A DNA stretch of 64,000 bases from Aequorivita sp. CIP111184. Its GTDB lineage: Bacteria > Bacteroidota > Bacteroidia > Flavobacteriales > Flavobacteriaceae. Shown in pieces: positions 17,788-25,013 of the stretch; position 1 is the first letter of the stretch, and each line of letters begins with the position of its first letter. Below the pieces are notes generated by a model that did not search any database, had not been told where the DNA came from, and worked only from the letters and a program-made list of their open reading frames with translations. The translations under genes and the position numbers were made by a program. Location: positions 1 through 64,000 of the forward strand of contig NZ_UEFQ01000030.1 of NCBI RefSeq assembly GCF_900489465.1, given 5' to 3'.

Positions 17788-17806
17788 ACCTTTAAACTAA
17801 AATAAA

Positions 17807-18280
17807 ATGGCTACAAAAGTTAGAAAAATGCTTTTCATATTATCGAAAGCAACGATTGAGAATGCATATGCAGCCTTCATAATGGCAAATGGCGCTCGTA
17901 TGGAGGGCATAGAGTCAGAAATATTCTTCACGTTTTTTGGGTTGGAGGTAATTCAAAAGAAAAAACTAGCACATTTACATGTAGCAACGGTTGGTAATCC
18001 TGCTATGCATATACCTACCATGTTGGGAGGCTTACCCGGTATGGAAGCCATGGCAACCAAAATGATGAAGAAAGAAATGGAGAAACTGGATATGCCACCC
18101 ATTGGTGAATTTTTAGAGATTCTTTCCGATTCTGGCTGTAAGCTATGGGGATGCAAGTTGGCTGTGGATATGTTTCACCTTGAAAGAAAAGATCTAATTG
18201 ATGAACTAGATGGCATCTTAACCATTGGTGATTTCTACAATAGAGCCGATCAAGAAGGTTGTCAGTTAGTGTTTATTTAA
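17807..18280 (+). CDS. DsrE2-like sulfurtransferase (DsrE/DsrF family)
   Basis: A 157-residue protein of the DsrE/DrsE2 (peroxiredoxin-like) family, beginning KMLFILSKATIENAYAAFIM. Conserved cysteines at 111 and 116 in SGCKLWGCKLAVDMF and a late Cys in EGCQLVFI fit a persulfide carrier. Two helical hydrophobic stretches around 62-80 may give membrane association. As the last gene of the SQR-TusE operon it probably passes sulfane sulfur between the flavoprotein and TusE. No rhodanese or Hdr-like genes are nearby. Confidence 0.88.
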   Translation: MATKVRKMLFILSKATIENAYAAFIMANGARMEGIESEIFFTFFGLEVIQKKKLAHLHVATVGNPAMHIPTMLGGLPGMEAMATKMMKKEMEKLDMPPIGEFLEILSDSGCKLWGCKLAVDMFHLERKDLIDELDGILTIGDFYNRADQEGCQLVFI

Positions 18281-18319
18281 ACCTAAAAAATACTTTTTTT
18301 TACAAGTAAAAGAATGTTA

Positions 18320-18359
18320 AAAATCCGGTATGTGGTATTAACCCTGCATCCCGGATTTT
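18320..18359. terminator. Hairpin after the sulfur operon
   Basis: AAAATCCGG (18320-18328) pairs with CCGGATTTT (18351-18359) with a 22-nt loop. It is 40 nt after the DsrE-like stop, and on the minus strand is followed by TTTTTAAC, so it may also serve the convergent membrane-protein gene. Confidence 0.6.
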
Positions 18360-18476
18360 AGCAATTTGGTGAAACTAATTCTGTCAACATATTCTGAACG
18401 TTTATTGCTCATTTTTTTTTTGAAGAAATAATCTATTTAGCCCTATGGTACTTCCTATCTGCTTAAAATGATGGAC

Positions 18477-19070
18477 TTACTTCCATATTTTATAATTTAT
18501 AACCAGCTTCTTTGTTTGAATCAGTTTTCTCCAGTCTATAAATAACAGACAGAAAAGAAGTACTAAGCTTAGTACAAAACTTGCAATTGATTGCCAAGAA
18601 AACGTGTTCTCTATTAAATTATCTATATTTTCGGATGCGTATTTACCTAGATGTAATGCAGCTGTATCACTTGTAAATTTACCAATAATAAAAGCTGGTA
18701 TAATATAAATGGGTTTTAATCTGGAGATGCCACCCCATAAAAAAAGCGGTGTAGTAGGCAATGGCAACAATGAATAGGCAAGAATTATAACTTGTCCCTT
18801 CCATTTATTTTCTTTCATTTTAGCACCAAGAAACTGAATATCGTTATTCTTTGATTCTTTTAAATATTTAGTAGCCAATAGTGGCGCATACAAAAGTAAA
18901 ATATATCTACCCAGTACAGAACCAGCTACTCCTACCAAAATAACAGCCCAAACATTTAGTTCGTAAATGATCTGAAAAAACATCATTATCGTAAACGCAG
19001 GTGGGAAAGGAAAAGGTACTATATCAAACAATAAAGCACCTAAAAAAACTAATATATATTGCCACCACAT
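18477..19070 (-). CDS. VTT/DedA-like membrane protein
   Basis: A 197-residue inner-membrane protein with about five hydrophobic segments. The pattern of a re-entrant N-terminal region with FPFPPAFTIM, a conserved Gly-Arg pair (SVLGRYILL) and the segment LLPLPTTPLFLWGG resembles the VTT domain of the DedA/YqaA/TVP38 superfamily of lipid transporters or scramblases. Assignment is to superfamily only. It is convergent with the sulfur operon. Upstream (19071-19382) is a 312-nt gap that holds only a degenerate repeat. Confidence 0.7.
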   Translation of the reverse strand: MWWQYILVFLGALLFDIVPFPFPPAFTIMMFFQIIYELNVWAVILVGVAGSVLGRYILLLYAPLLATKYLKESKNNDIQFLGAKMKENKWKGQVIILAYSLLPLPTTPLFLWGGISRLKPIYIIPAFIIGKFTSDTAALHLGKYASENIDNLIENTFSWQSIASFVLSLVLLFCLLFIDWRKLIQTKKLVINYKIWK

Positions 19071-19235
19071 GTTATATTTTTCTTTTACTTGAAATTTCTA
19101 TTTAATAAGCACCTAAAATATTCTATATAAATAGTTTCATAATAGCCGAAAGATAGCAAATCGTATGAGATTCCGAGTCAATGAAGGAATTAAAAGCCAA
19201 TAATTTACAGGATAACCTCATAATAAAGAAAACAT

Positions 19236-19262
19236 GGCTGTCTGCCCTGAGCTCTTTCGAGG
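19236..19262 (+). repeat. Degenerate dispersed repeat, copy 2
   Basis: Begins GGCTGTCTG and contains CCTGAGC and TTTCGAGG, close to the CCTGAGC...TCGAAGG repeats known from Bacteroidota intergenic regions and alignable with 13114-13140. The surrounding gap 19071-19382 shows no gene. Confidence 0.4.
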
Positions 19263-19382
19263 TTGCTCCATTTGACAGGGTGCAGCTTTAAGTATGATAA
19301 AAAGTAGCTTCATGAAATTGCTGCGTTTTATTCGCAATGATTTGTTGTTTCTAAAAAAAAAATTAGACTTCTATTTGTAAAC

Positions 19383-20117
19383 TTATCTTCCTTGTATATA
19401 TTTCCTTCTGCCCTTAATTAAACCGAACCTAAAATCGTCATAAAAGAGGCTTGCCAATAAAATAACCGCAGCCAGAATTAAAGTGTTGGCCTTCAAACCT
19501 ATCCCCGAATAAAGAAATCCAGCCGTGATTCCTCCGCAAAAGAAAAAGGAAATAATGAAAATACGAAGTTTAATTGTCGCTTTAATTTTATCAATGTTAG
19601 GATGTGTGTGGGGGAAAAACAGTTGCGATAGCTCAATTCCCAAATCTGTAAAAAGTCCTGTTAAGTGGGTAGTACGAACGACCGCGTTAGAAATTTTGGT
19701 GACAAATGAGTTTTGTAGTCCCATTGCGAAAAGCAACGAACAAGCTATTACTGCTGGATAGCTGACTCCCGTAATATTATAAAATACAGTAACCGCCAAT
19801 AAAATGGCAACTTCAAGTAAGGTGGGCAAAACAAAAACATTCAATCGTTTGGTTTCTTTGAACTTTTCTATCAAAAAACTCGAAGCAAAAGAACCAAAGA
19901 GGAATGACAGAATAAACAGTAAATATATGGCAGCCTTCCAAAATTTAAAATTCTCAAAGTCAAATATAAAAAGAGCGAAATGCCCTGTAACATTTGTAGT
20001 TAATTGTTGGATGGCTAAAAAGCCGGTTACGTTTACAATTCCCGCAACGAAAGATAATACGGTAGCAATTCGTAGATTGTGCTTTAATGTTCTACTTTTT
20101 CCTTGATGTCTAAACAT
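19383..20117 (-). CDS. YoaK/DUF1275 family membrane protein
   Basis: A 244-residue inner-membrane protein with six hydrophobic segments, matching the DUF1275 (YoaK) family: the N-terminal VLSFVAGIVNVTGFLAI followed by TNVTGHFALF, and the later GLQNSFVTKISN and TTHLTGLFTDLG repeats typical of this family. Function unknown. Basic N-terminus of about 15 residues precedes the first helix. Apparently monocistronic. Confidence 0.9.
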   Translation of the reverse strand: MFRHQGKSRTLKHNLRIATVLSFVAGIVNVTGFLAIQQLTTNVTGHFALFIFDFENFKFWKAAIYLLFILSFLFGSFASSFLIEKFKETKRLNVFVLPTLLEVAILLAVTVFYNITGVSYPAVIACSLLFAMGLQNSFVTKISNAVVRTTHLTGLFTDLGIELSQLFFPHTHPNIDKIKATIKLRIFIISFFFCGGITAGFLYSGIGLKANTLILAAVILLASLFYDDFRFGLIKGRRKYIQGR

Positions 20118-20328
20118 ACATTTTCATTTGGATAAAGTTTGATCATTGTAAAGATATGTGCGAGAAAGAGAAATACTACTTATTCCTTCAAAGGTATTTA
20201 AAAATCAGTTTGGTGAAAGTTTTAGGCGTATTAAAAAAATAAATATCTTCTTCCTTTTTTCTACCTAATCAATATGAGAGTAGTTCGATTATCATAGTCT
20301 ATAATCCTCTTAAGTAATTAAAAATAAA

Positions 20329-20370
20329 AACACCTCAAAAATTATTTATATAAATAATTTTTGGGGTGTT
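20329..20370 (-). terminator. Terminator of the alcohol dehydrogenase gene
   Basis: Arms 20329-20348 and 20351-20370 are nearly perfect reverse complements (one mismatch), ending 30 nt after the stop codon of the minus-strand dehydrogenase. The AT-rich half supplies a U-rich tail. Confidence 0.7.
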
Positions 20371-20399
20371 AATTTACTTGCTTTCTAAAAGTTTAACTT

Positions 20400-21455
20400 C
20401 TAATTTTTAAGTGAAGCCATATCAATTACAAAGCGATATTTAACATCTGCTTTTATCACTCTCTCATAGGCATCATTTATATATTTGATGTCTATAAGTT
20501 CAATATCAGAAACAATGTTGTGTTTCCCACAAAAGTCGAGCATTTCCTGTGTTTCTTTAATACCACCAATTAAAGATCCAGCAATGCGCTTACGTCCCAT
20601 AATAATACCACCGCCATTAAATGGTTCTAAAGGCTCTATTGCTCCAACAAGCACCATTGTGGCATCAACTTTTAAAAGGCCAATATATGGATCCATCTTG
20701 TGACCAACGGGTATAGTGTTTAAAATAAAATCGAAGGTACCATTGTGTTTTGCCATTTCTTCTTCGTTCTTACTAATAAGTACTTCGTGGGCTCCAAGTT
20801 TCTTAGCATCCTCTGCTTTAGATGGTGAGGTGGTAATCATAACAACATGAGCACCCAACGCATTTGCAAACTTAACGCCCATGTGACCCAGACCACCCAA
20901 ACCAATAACGCCAACTTTATCACCTTTATTAACGTTCCAATTGCTAAGTGGAGACCAAGTGGTTATACCTGCACACAATAAAGGTGCTGCGCCAGCTTCA
21001 TCCAAGTTCTTCGGAATATTAAGAATAAATTCTTGATTCACTACAACACTTGTTGAATATCCCCCAAATGTTTGTTGTCCCTTTATATGCTTATCTTCAC
21101 TATTGTATGTAAAGGTTGCGCCTTTTTCACAGAACTGCTCTAAATTGTTTTTACATTGGGCACATTCTTGGCAGGAATCTACCATACACCCTACTCCTAC
21201 CACATCGCCTTCTTTAAAATTTTTCACATTTTTCCCAACGGAAGTAACATGACCAATTATTTCATGTCCAGGAACTACCGGATATGTGGAACCGCCCCAT
21301 TCATTTCTAGCTGTGTGGATATCGCTATGGCAAACGCCGCAATAGGTAATGTCAATTTTTACATCATCATCGCCTACATCCCTACGCTGGATGTCCATGG
21401 GTTTTAAATTGTCTTTTTCGCTTTTTACGCCGTATGCTTTTGTGCTTGTAGCCAT
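20400..21455 (-). CDS. Zinc-dependent NAD(P) alcohol dehydrogenase (YahK/CAD type)
   Basis: A 351-residue medium-chain dehydrogenase. Catalytic zinc ligands are Cys39 in YCGVCHSDIH and His64 in GHEIIG; the structural zinc is held by the closely spaced cysteines in CQECAQCKNNLEQFC (95-109). The Rossmann motif is GLGGLGHMG. The overall pattern is that of the YahK/cinnamyl-alcohol dehydrogenase group, which reduces a broad range of aldehydes with NADPH. Cytoplasmic, monocistronic, with a strong terminator. The physiological substrate cannot be told from sequence. Confidence 0.93.
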   Translation of the reverse strand: MATSTKAYGVKSEKDNLKPMDIQRRDVGDDDVKIDITYCGVCHSDIHTARNEWGGSTYPVVPGHEIIGHVTSVGKNVKNFKEGDVVGVGCMVDSCQECAQCKNNLEQFCEKGATFTYNSEDKHIKGQQTFGGYSTSVVVNQEFILNIPKNLDEAGAAPLLCAGITTWSPLSNWNVNKGDKVGVIGLGGLGHMGVKFANALGAHVVMITTSPSKAEDAKKLGAHEVLISKNEEEMAKHNGTFDFILNTIPVGHKMDPYIGLLKVDATMVLVGAIEPLEPFNGGGIIMGRKRIAGSLIGGIKETQEMLDFCGKHNIVSDIELIDIKYINDAYERVIKADVKYRFVIDMASLKN

Positions 21456-21708
21456 CTATCTTTTGTATTTTTTTATTAAATTTCGTAGGGATTAATAAAT
21501 GTCCCCACAAGTTTTTTGATTTATGTAAAGATATTAAGTTACCTATCCAATTCGGGTTAAGGGTCTGTTAATAACTTGGGAACTCTTTATGATTAATTCT
21601 AAATAGAATCACAAAAAACCATTTGAGCTACTTTTATTTTCATATCAGTTAAATACATATCGAATAAAAAATTAAATTCACGCAACTAATAACTTAAACA
21701 AAAAAACA

Positions 21709-21864
21709 ATGGGAAACATTTTATGGTTAATTGTAGTCTTACTCATCTTGGGTTGGCTATTCGGTTTTTTTCTATTTCCAGCAATAGGTGGTATAATCCA
21801 CATACTCTTGGTAATAGCTGTAATTATGATAATTTATAAATTGCTTACTGGAAGACGTCTTTAG
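21709..21864 (+). CDS. Lmo0937-family small membrane protein (51 residues)
   Basis: A 51-residue protein beginning MGNILWLIVVLLILGW and ending LLTGRRL, with two hydrophobic helices separated by a Pro-Gly turn (FPAIGGI). This is the pattern of the lmo0937 family of tiny membrane proteins common in Bacteroidota, often stress-induced. The ATG at 21709 is preceded by an A-rich stretch and the stop is followed by a strong terminator, which supports a real gene. Function unknown. Confidence 0.85.
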   Translation: MGNILWLIVVLLILGWLFGFFLFPAIGGIIHILLVIAVIMIIYKLLTGRRL

Positions 21865-21887
21865 TTTTTTCCTATTTTCAAAATTCC

Positions 21888-21920
21888 AAGGCTTTCAATA
21901 TGTAATTGAAAGCCTTTTTT
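21888..21920 (+). terminator. Terminator of the lmo0937-family gene
   Basis: AAGGCTTTCAAT (21888-21899) pairs perfectly with ATTGAAAGCCTT (21905-21916), loop 5 nt, followed by a T run. Confidence 0.9.
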
Positions 21921-21946
21921 ATGCGCTTTATGTTGGTGTTGGTTAA

Positions 21947-22210
21947 TACGGCAACTATTCTTTAGGTATTTTAAATAATAAAAACAAAATATCGCCCTAT
22001 AGTGAAACTGTTGAGAATTATAAAATTAAAGATTTTTTGCTACTAGACGATACTAACAATACAGATCTTGCCATATTCAGTGAAATTTTTCGGCACGAAT
22101 TGATGGAGGCTCTTATGAGAACTGCCCCAGAAACAACGACAAATATTTTAACTATGAAAAACAGATGTATAGTTCTTTTAGGACGGGTCACAGCCACGGA
22201 TACTCCATAG
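21947..22210 (+). pseudogene. Possible decayed ORF without a start codon
   Basis: An 87-codon open frame runs from after an in-frame TAA to a TAG at 22208, with protein-like composition (for example SPYSETVENYKIKDFLLLDD and AIFSEIFRHELMEALMR). The only in-frame ATG codons are late (22103 onward). It may be the C-terminal remnant of a gene; I recognise no family. It is followed by a tandem duplication of CATAGCAAAGT (22206-22227). The remaining gap to 22288 shows nothing else. Confidence 0.22.
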
Positions 22211-22288
22211 CAAAGTCATAGCAAAGTCATGAAAATGTAAGAAAACGTCCTTTTTTTTCTGCAAAATTAATATCCCGCTAGATATTAA

Positions 22289-23236
22289 TCAAATTGAAGG
22301 CTTATTCCCTTTTTTTATTCTTCCAGAAAACCGGGGAATTGTAAGTGTAGTTTTGGTAGTATTGATAAAATAAACCCCAGTTAAAAGAATTGCTGCAGCT
22401 ATTATTGATTGTAGAGTAATTTGCTCATTTAAGATGTAATACCCCAAAATTAGAGCAATAATAGGATTAACATAAGTAGAAGTAGCAACCTTATCTGGCG
22501 AAACTGTCTTTAGCAAATAATTGAAGGAAGTGAAGGCCACTATACTTCCAAAGAGAATCAACAGAACCATACTCAACTGTACGGGTTGGCCCCAATTATT
22601 TGGTGCAATCCATTCTTCACCAAAAATCAAGCTTGCAAGTGCTAGTGTTATTCCAGCGGTAAACATTTGATAACCCGTGTTGACAAAGAAATTTTTGGGC
22701 AGATCTGCTTTTCCCACAAAAAGACTGCCGTAAGCCCAACTTAACATACAGGCAAATATCATTATCATTCCCATAACGGTACCTTCTTTAGTGATAAGCT
22801 GTTTTTGGGCGACGAGAAGAAAAATCCCCACAATGCCAAAACCAACACCCACTAAAGACATAGGCTTAATACGTTTACCCTGCAAGAGCCACATTAGTAA
22901 TAAAACTACCAAAGGTTGTGCAGAAATCTCCAATGCCGCAAAACCACTGTCTACATATTTAAGTGCCCAGACAATCATGCCATTCCCGAAAGATAGAAAT
23001 AGCACACCCACTATAAAAGCATTTATAAACTGTTTTCGAGTAATGGCAAGACTCTTTCCCATTGCTTTGGAAATTATAAATATTAACAAACCTGCACTGG
23101 TAAAACGTATGGATGCTAAAAAGAAAGGTGGCAATTCGCCCACGGACACTTTATTAAGCATATAGGTTGATCCCCAAATAACGTAGATGGAGAAAAAAGC
23201 AAGGATTATTAGACTCGTATTTTTGGTTACTTTCAT
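22289..23236 (-). CDS. EamA/DMT family transporter
   Basis: A 315-residue inner-membrane protein with ten hydrophobic segments in two EamA repeats (about 10-145 and 160-300). The first helix has YVIWGSTYMLNK and the following FLASIRFTSAGLLI, characteristic of the drug/metabolite transporter superfamily (YedA-like). The second repeat ends with ALILGYYILNEQITLQSIIAA. It probably exports a small metabolite such as an amino acid; substrate unknown. A short basic tail (RIKKGNKPSI) is cytoplasmic. Transcribed divergently from the TIR gene. Confidence 0.92.
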   Translation of the reverse strand: MKVTKNTSLIILAFFSIYVIWGSTYMLNKVSVGELPPFFLASIRFTSAGLLIFIISKAMGKSLAITRKQFINAFIVGVLFLSFGNGMIVWALKYVDSGFAALEISAQPLVVLLLMWLLQGKRIKPMSLVGVGFGIVGIFLLVAQKQLITKEGTVMGMIMIFACMLSWAYGSLFVGKADLPKNFFVNTGYQMFTAGITLALASLIFGEEWIAPNNWGQPVQLSMVLLILFGSIVAFTSFNYLLKTVSPDKVATSTYVNPIIALILGYYILNEQITLQSIIAAAILLTGVYFINTTKTTLTIPRFSGRIKKGNKPSI

Positions 23237-23495
23237 CCAGATTGAGCATGTAATTTTGAAGTTGTGAAGATAGAAATTTTGGACTTTTTATATGCCATTT
23301 ATAAATTCATAATAAAAATAGATTTTTTCTAGCTTAGTGTACCTTAATAATCTCTTTACTTCTTTTTTAGCATTAATATTAGGATTTTATTGGAAATGAG
23401 ACAGATAAATAGCTGACAATTTGTAAATTAGTGCAAATATTAGTCTATCCTCACTACACTTTGGGCCAATTTTATTATAACTAAAAGGATATACT

Positions 23496-25013
23496 ATGGC
23501 ATTAATTCCCGGATATGAATATGATATTTTCATCAGCTATGTGCACGCTGATAATGAATCTGAAACCTTTGAGGAAGAAGGGTGGATAGATCAATTTTAT
23601 AAATATCTAGATACTAAACTCAACAAACACTCCAAAAACATTAAAATTTGGTGGGATTCAAATAATCTCGATCGCAGCGAGGTTTTTGACAATTCCATAG
23701 CAGAGGCAATAGATAAATCTGCTATTATGATCTGTCTGTATTCCAGACTCTATCCTCAATCTGAATATTGCAAAAAAGAATTGGACCACTTCTATAAAAA
23801 GGTAACGAAAGAAAAAGTAGGCTTAACAGTGGGTAACCGTTCACGTATTATTCCTGTGTTTATGTCGAATATACCACATACTGACTGGCTGGATAAACTT
23901 ACCGGCACTAGCGGTTTTCCTTTTCACGACAATGATGATTACGGCGATCCCTTAAAAAACACCAGTCCAGAATTTAGTACTCAGATGATCCAGCTGCGTA
24001 ATGCCCTAGTGAGAATTTTTGATGATTTCTCAAAAGAAATTACCCCCGTAGAAGAACAAAAAATACTTCCTAAAGAAGAAAAAAAAGATAATGACTTCAC
24101 TATTTTTATGGCTGAAGTGAATGATTCTCTCATAGACAGACGTGATGGAATTATTGCTGATTTAAAAGAAAAAGGATATAAAATTATAACAGGCGATCCT
24201 TCTACCAGCGATGCTGAAACCCATGATAGCTTAACAAAAGAAGCTATTGACCAATCACAATTTTCAGTACATATTTTAGGAAACTTCCCGGGCCGTAAAA
24301 TTTCTGGAGAAACTGAAGCGCGCTACATTCAAAGACAGACAGAAATAGGTTTAGAATCTGCAACTCCACAGTTAATTTGGGTCTCAAGAGGTACAGATTT
24401 CAATAAAACAGAAAATAAGGAATATCAGCAGTTTCTTAGAGGCTTGGAAAATGCAACGCTCTCATCTAAAAAATATGAATTTGTACGTGGTAACGAAGGT
24501 GAATTGGCAATGCTGATTGATGACTATGCCAAACAGGTACAACAAGCACATTTACAAAAAATTTCAGAGCAAAAAAATTCAAAGGGAGCTCCTATAAAAG
24601 TATTGCTGGACACGCATACCGATGATTTTAAACAAGCCTTTAATCTGAAAAAAATCTTGAACGATTATAATGTAGATTTAATCTTTAATCCAGAGGATGG
24701 TGATCCGCAAGAGAATATTAAATCATTATACTCAAATATTAGCGAAGCCAAAAAATTTATTTTTTTATATGGGAATGAAACCCATAAAGATTGGGTAGAT
24801 ATTCGAGTTAAGAATACACTGAAAAAATTAATGGATTACGATCGCTACGGACAAGACATTTTTATATACGTAACCCCTCCCGAAAAAGATATGGAATCTA
24901 TTAAAGTAGCCCAAAACCCGATGGTGAAATTGGTAGACCATAGTCATAATGCACCCATTGATCAGTCAATATTGGAAGCTTTTTTAAACGACCTAAAAGC
25001 TGAGAATCTATGA
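23496..25013 (+). CDS. TIR-domain protein with two further TIR-like modules
   Basis: A 505-residue soluble protein. Residues about 7-178 are a TIR domain: first strand YDIFISYVHAD, a BB-loop region with IWWDSNNLDRSEVF, and SEYCKKELDHF with Glu95 at the position of the catalytic glutamate of TIR NADases. Residues about 198-350 (DFTIFMAEVNDSL onward) and 365-505 (PIKVLLDTHTDD onward) show alternating hydrophobic strands and helices that look like two more TIR-like or DUF4062-like modules, both lacking an obvious catalytic Glu. Its stop overlaps the ATG of the STAND NTPase gene (ATGA), so the two are translationally coupled. Likely an effector or signalling subunit of a conflict system; NAD cleavage is an inference. 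Confidence 0.85.
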   Translation: MALIPGYEYDIFISYVHADNESETFEEEGWIDQFYKYLDTKLNKHSKNIKIWWDSNNLDRSEVFDNSIAEAIDKSAIMICLYSRLYPQSEYCKKELDHFYKKVTKEKVGLTVGNRSRIIPVFMSNIPHTDWLDKLTGTSGFPFHDNDDYGDPLKNTSPEFSTQMIQLRNALVRIFDDFSKEITPVEEQKILPKEEKKDNDFTIFMAEVNDSLIDRRDGIIADLKEKGYKIITGDPSTSDAETHDSLTKEAIDQSQFSVHILGNFPGRKISGETEARYIQRQTEIGLESATPQLIWVSRGTDFNKTENKEYQQFLRGLENATLSSKKYEFVRGNEGELAMLIDDYAKQVQQAHLQKISEQKNSKGAPIKVLLDTHTDDFKQAFNLKKILNDYNVDLIFNPEDGDPQENIKSLYSNISEAKKFIFLYGNETHKDWVDIRVKNTLKKLMDYDRYGQDIFIYVTPPEKDMESIKVAQNPMVKLVDHSHNAPIDQSILEAFLNDLKAENL

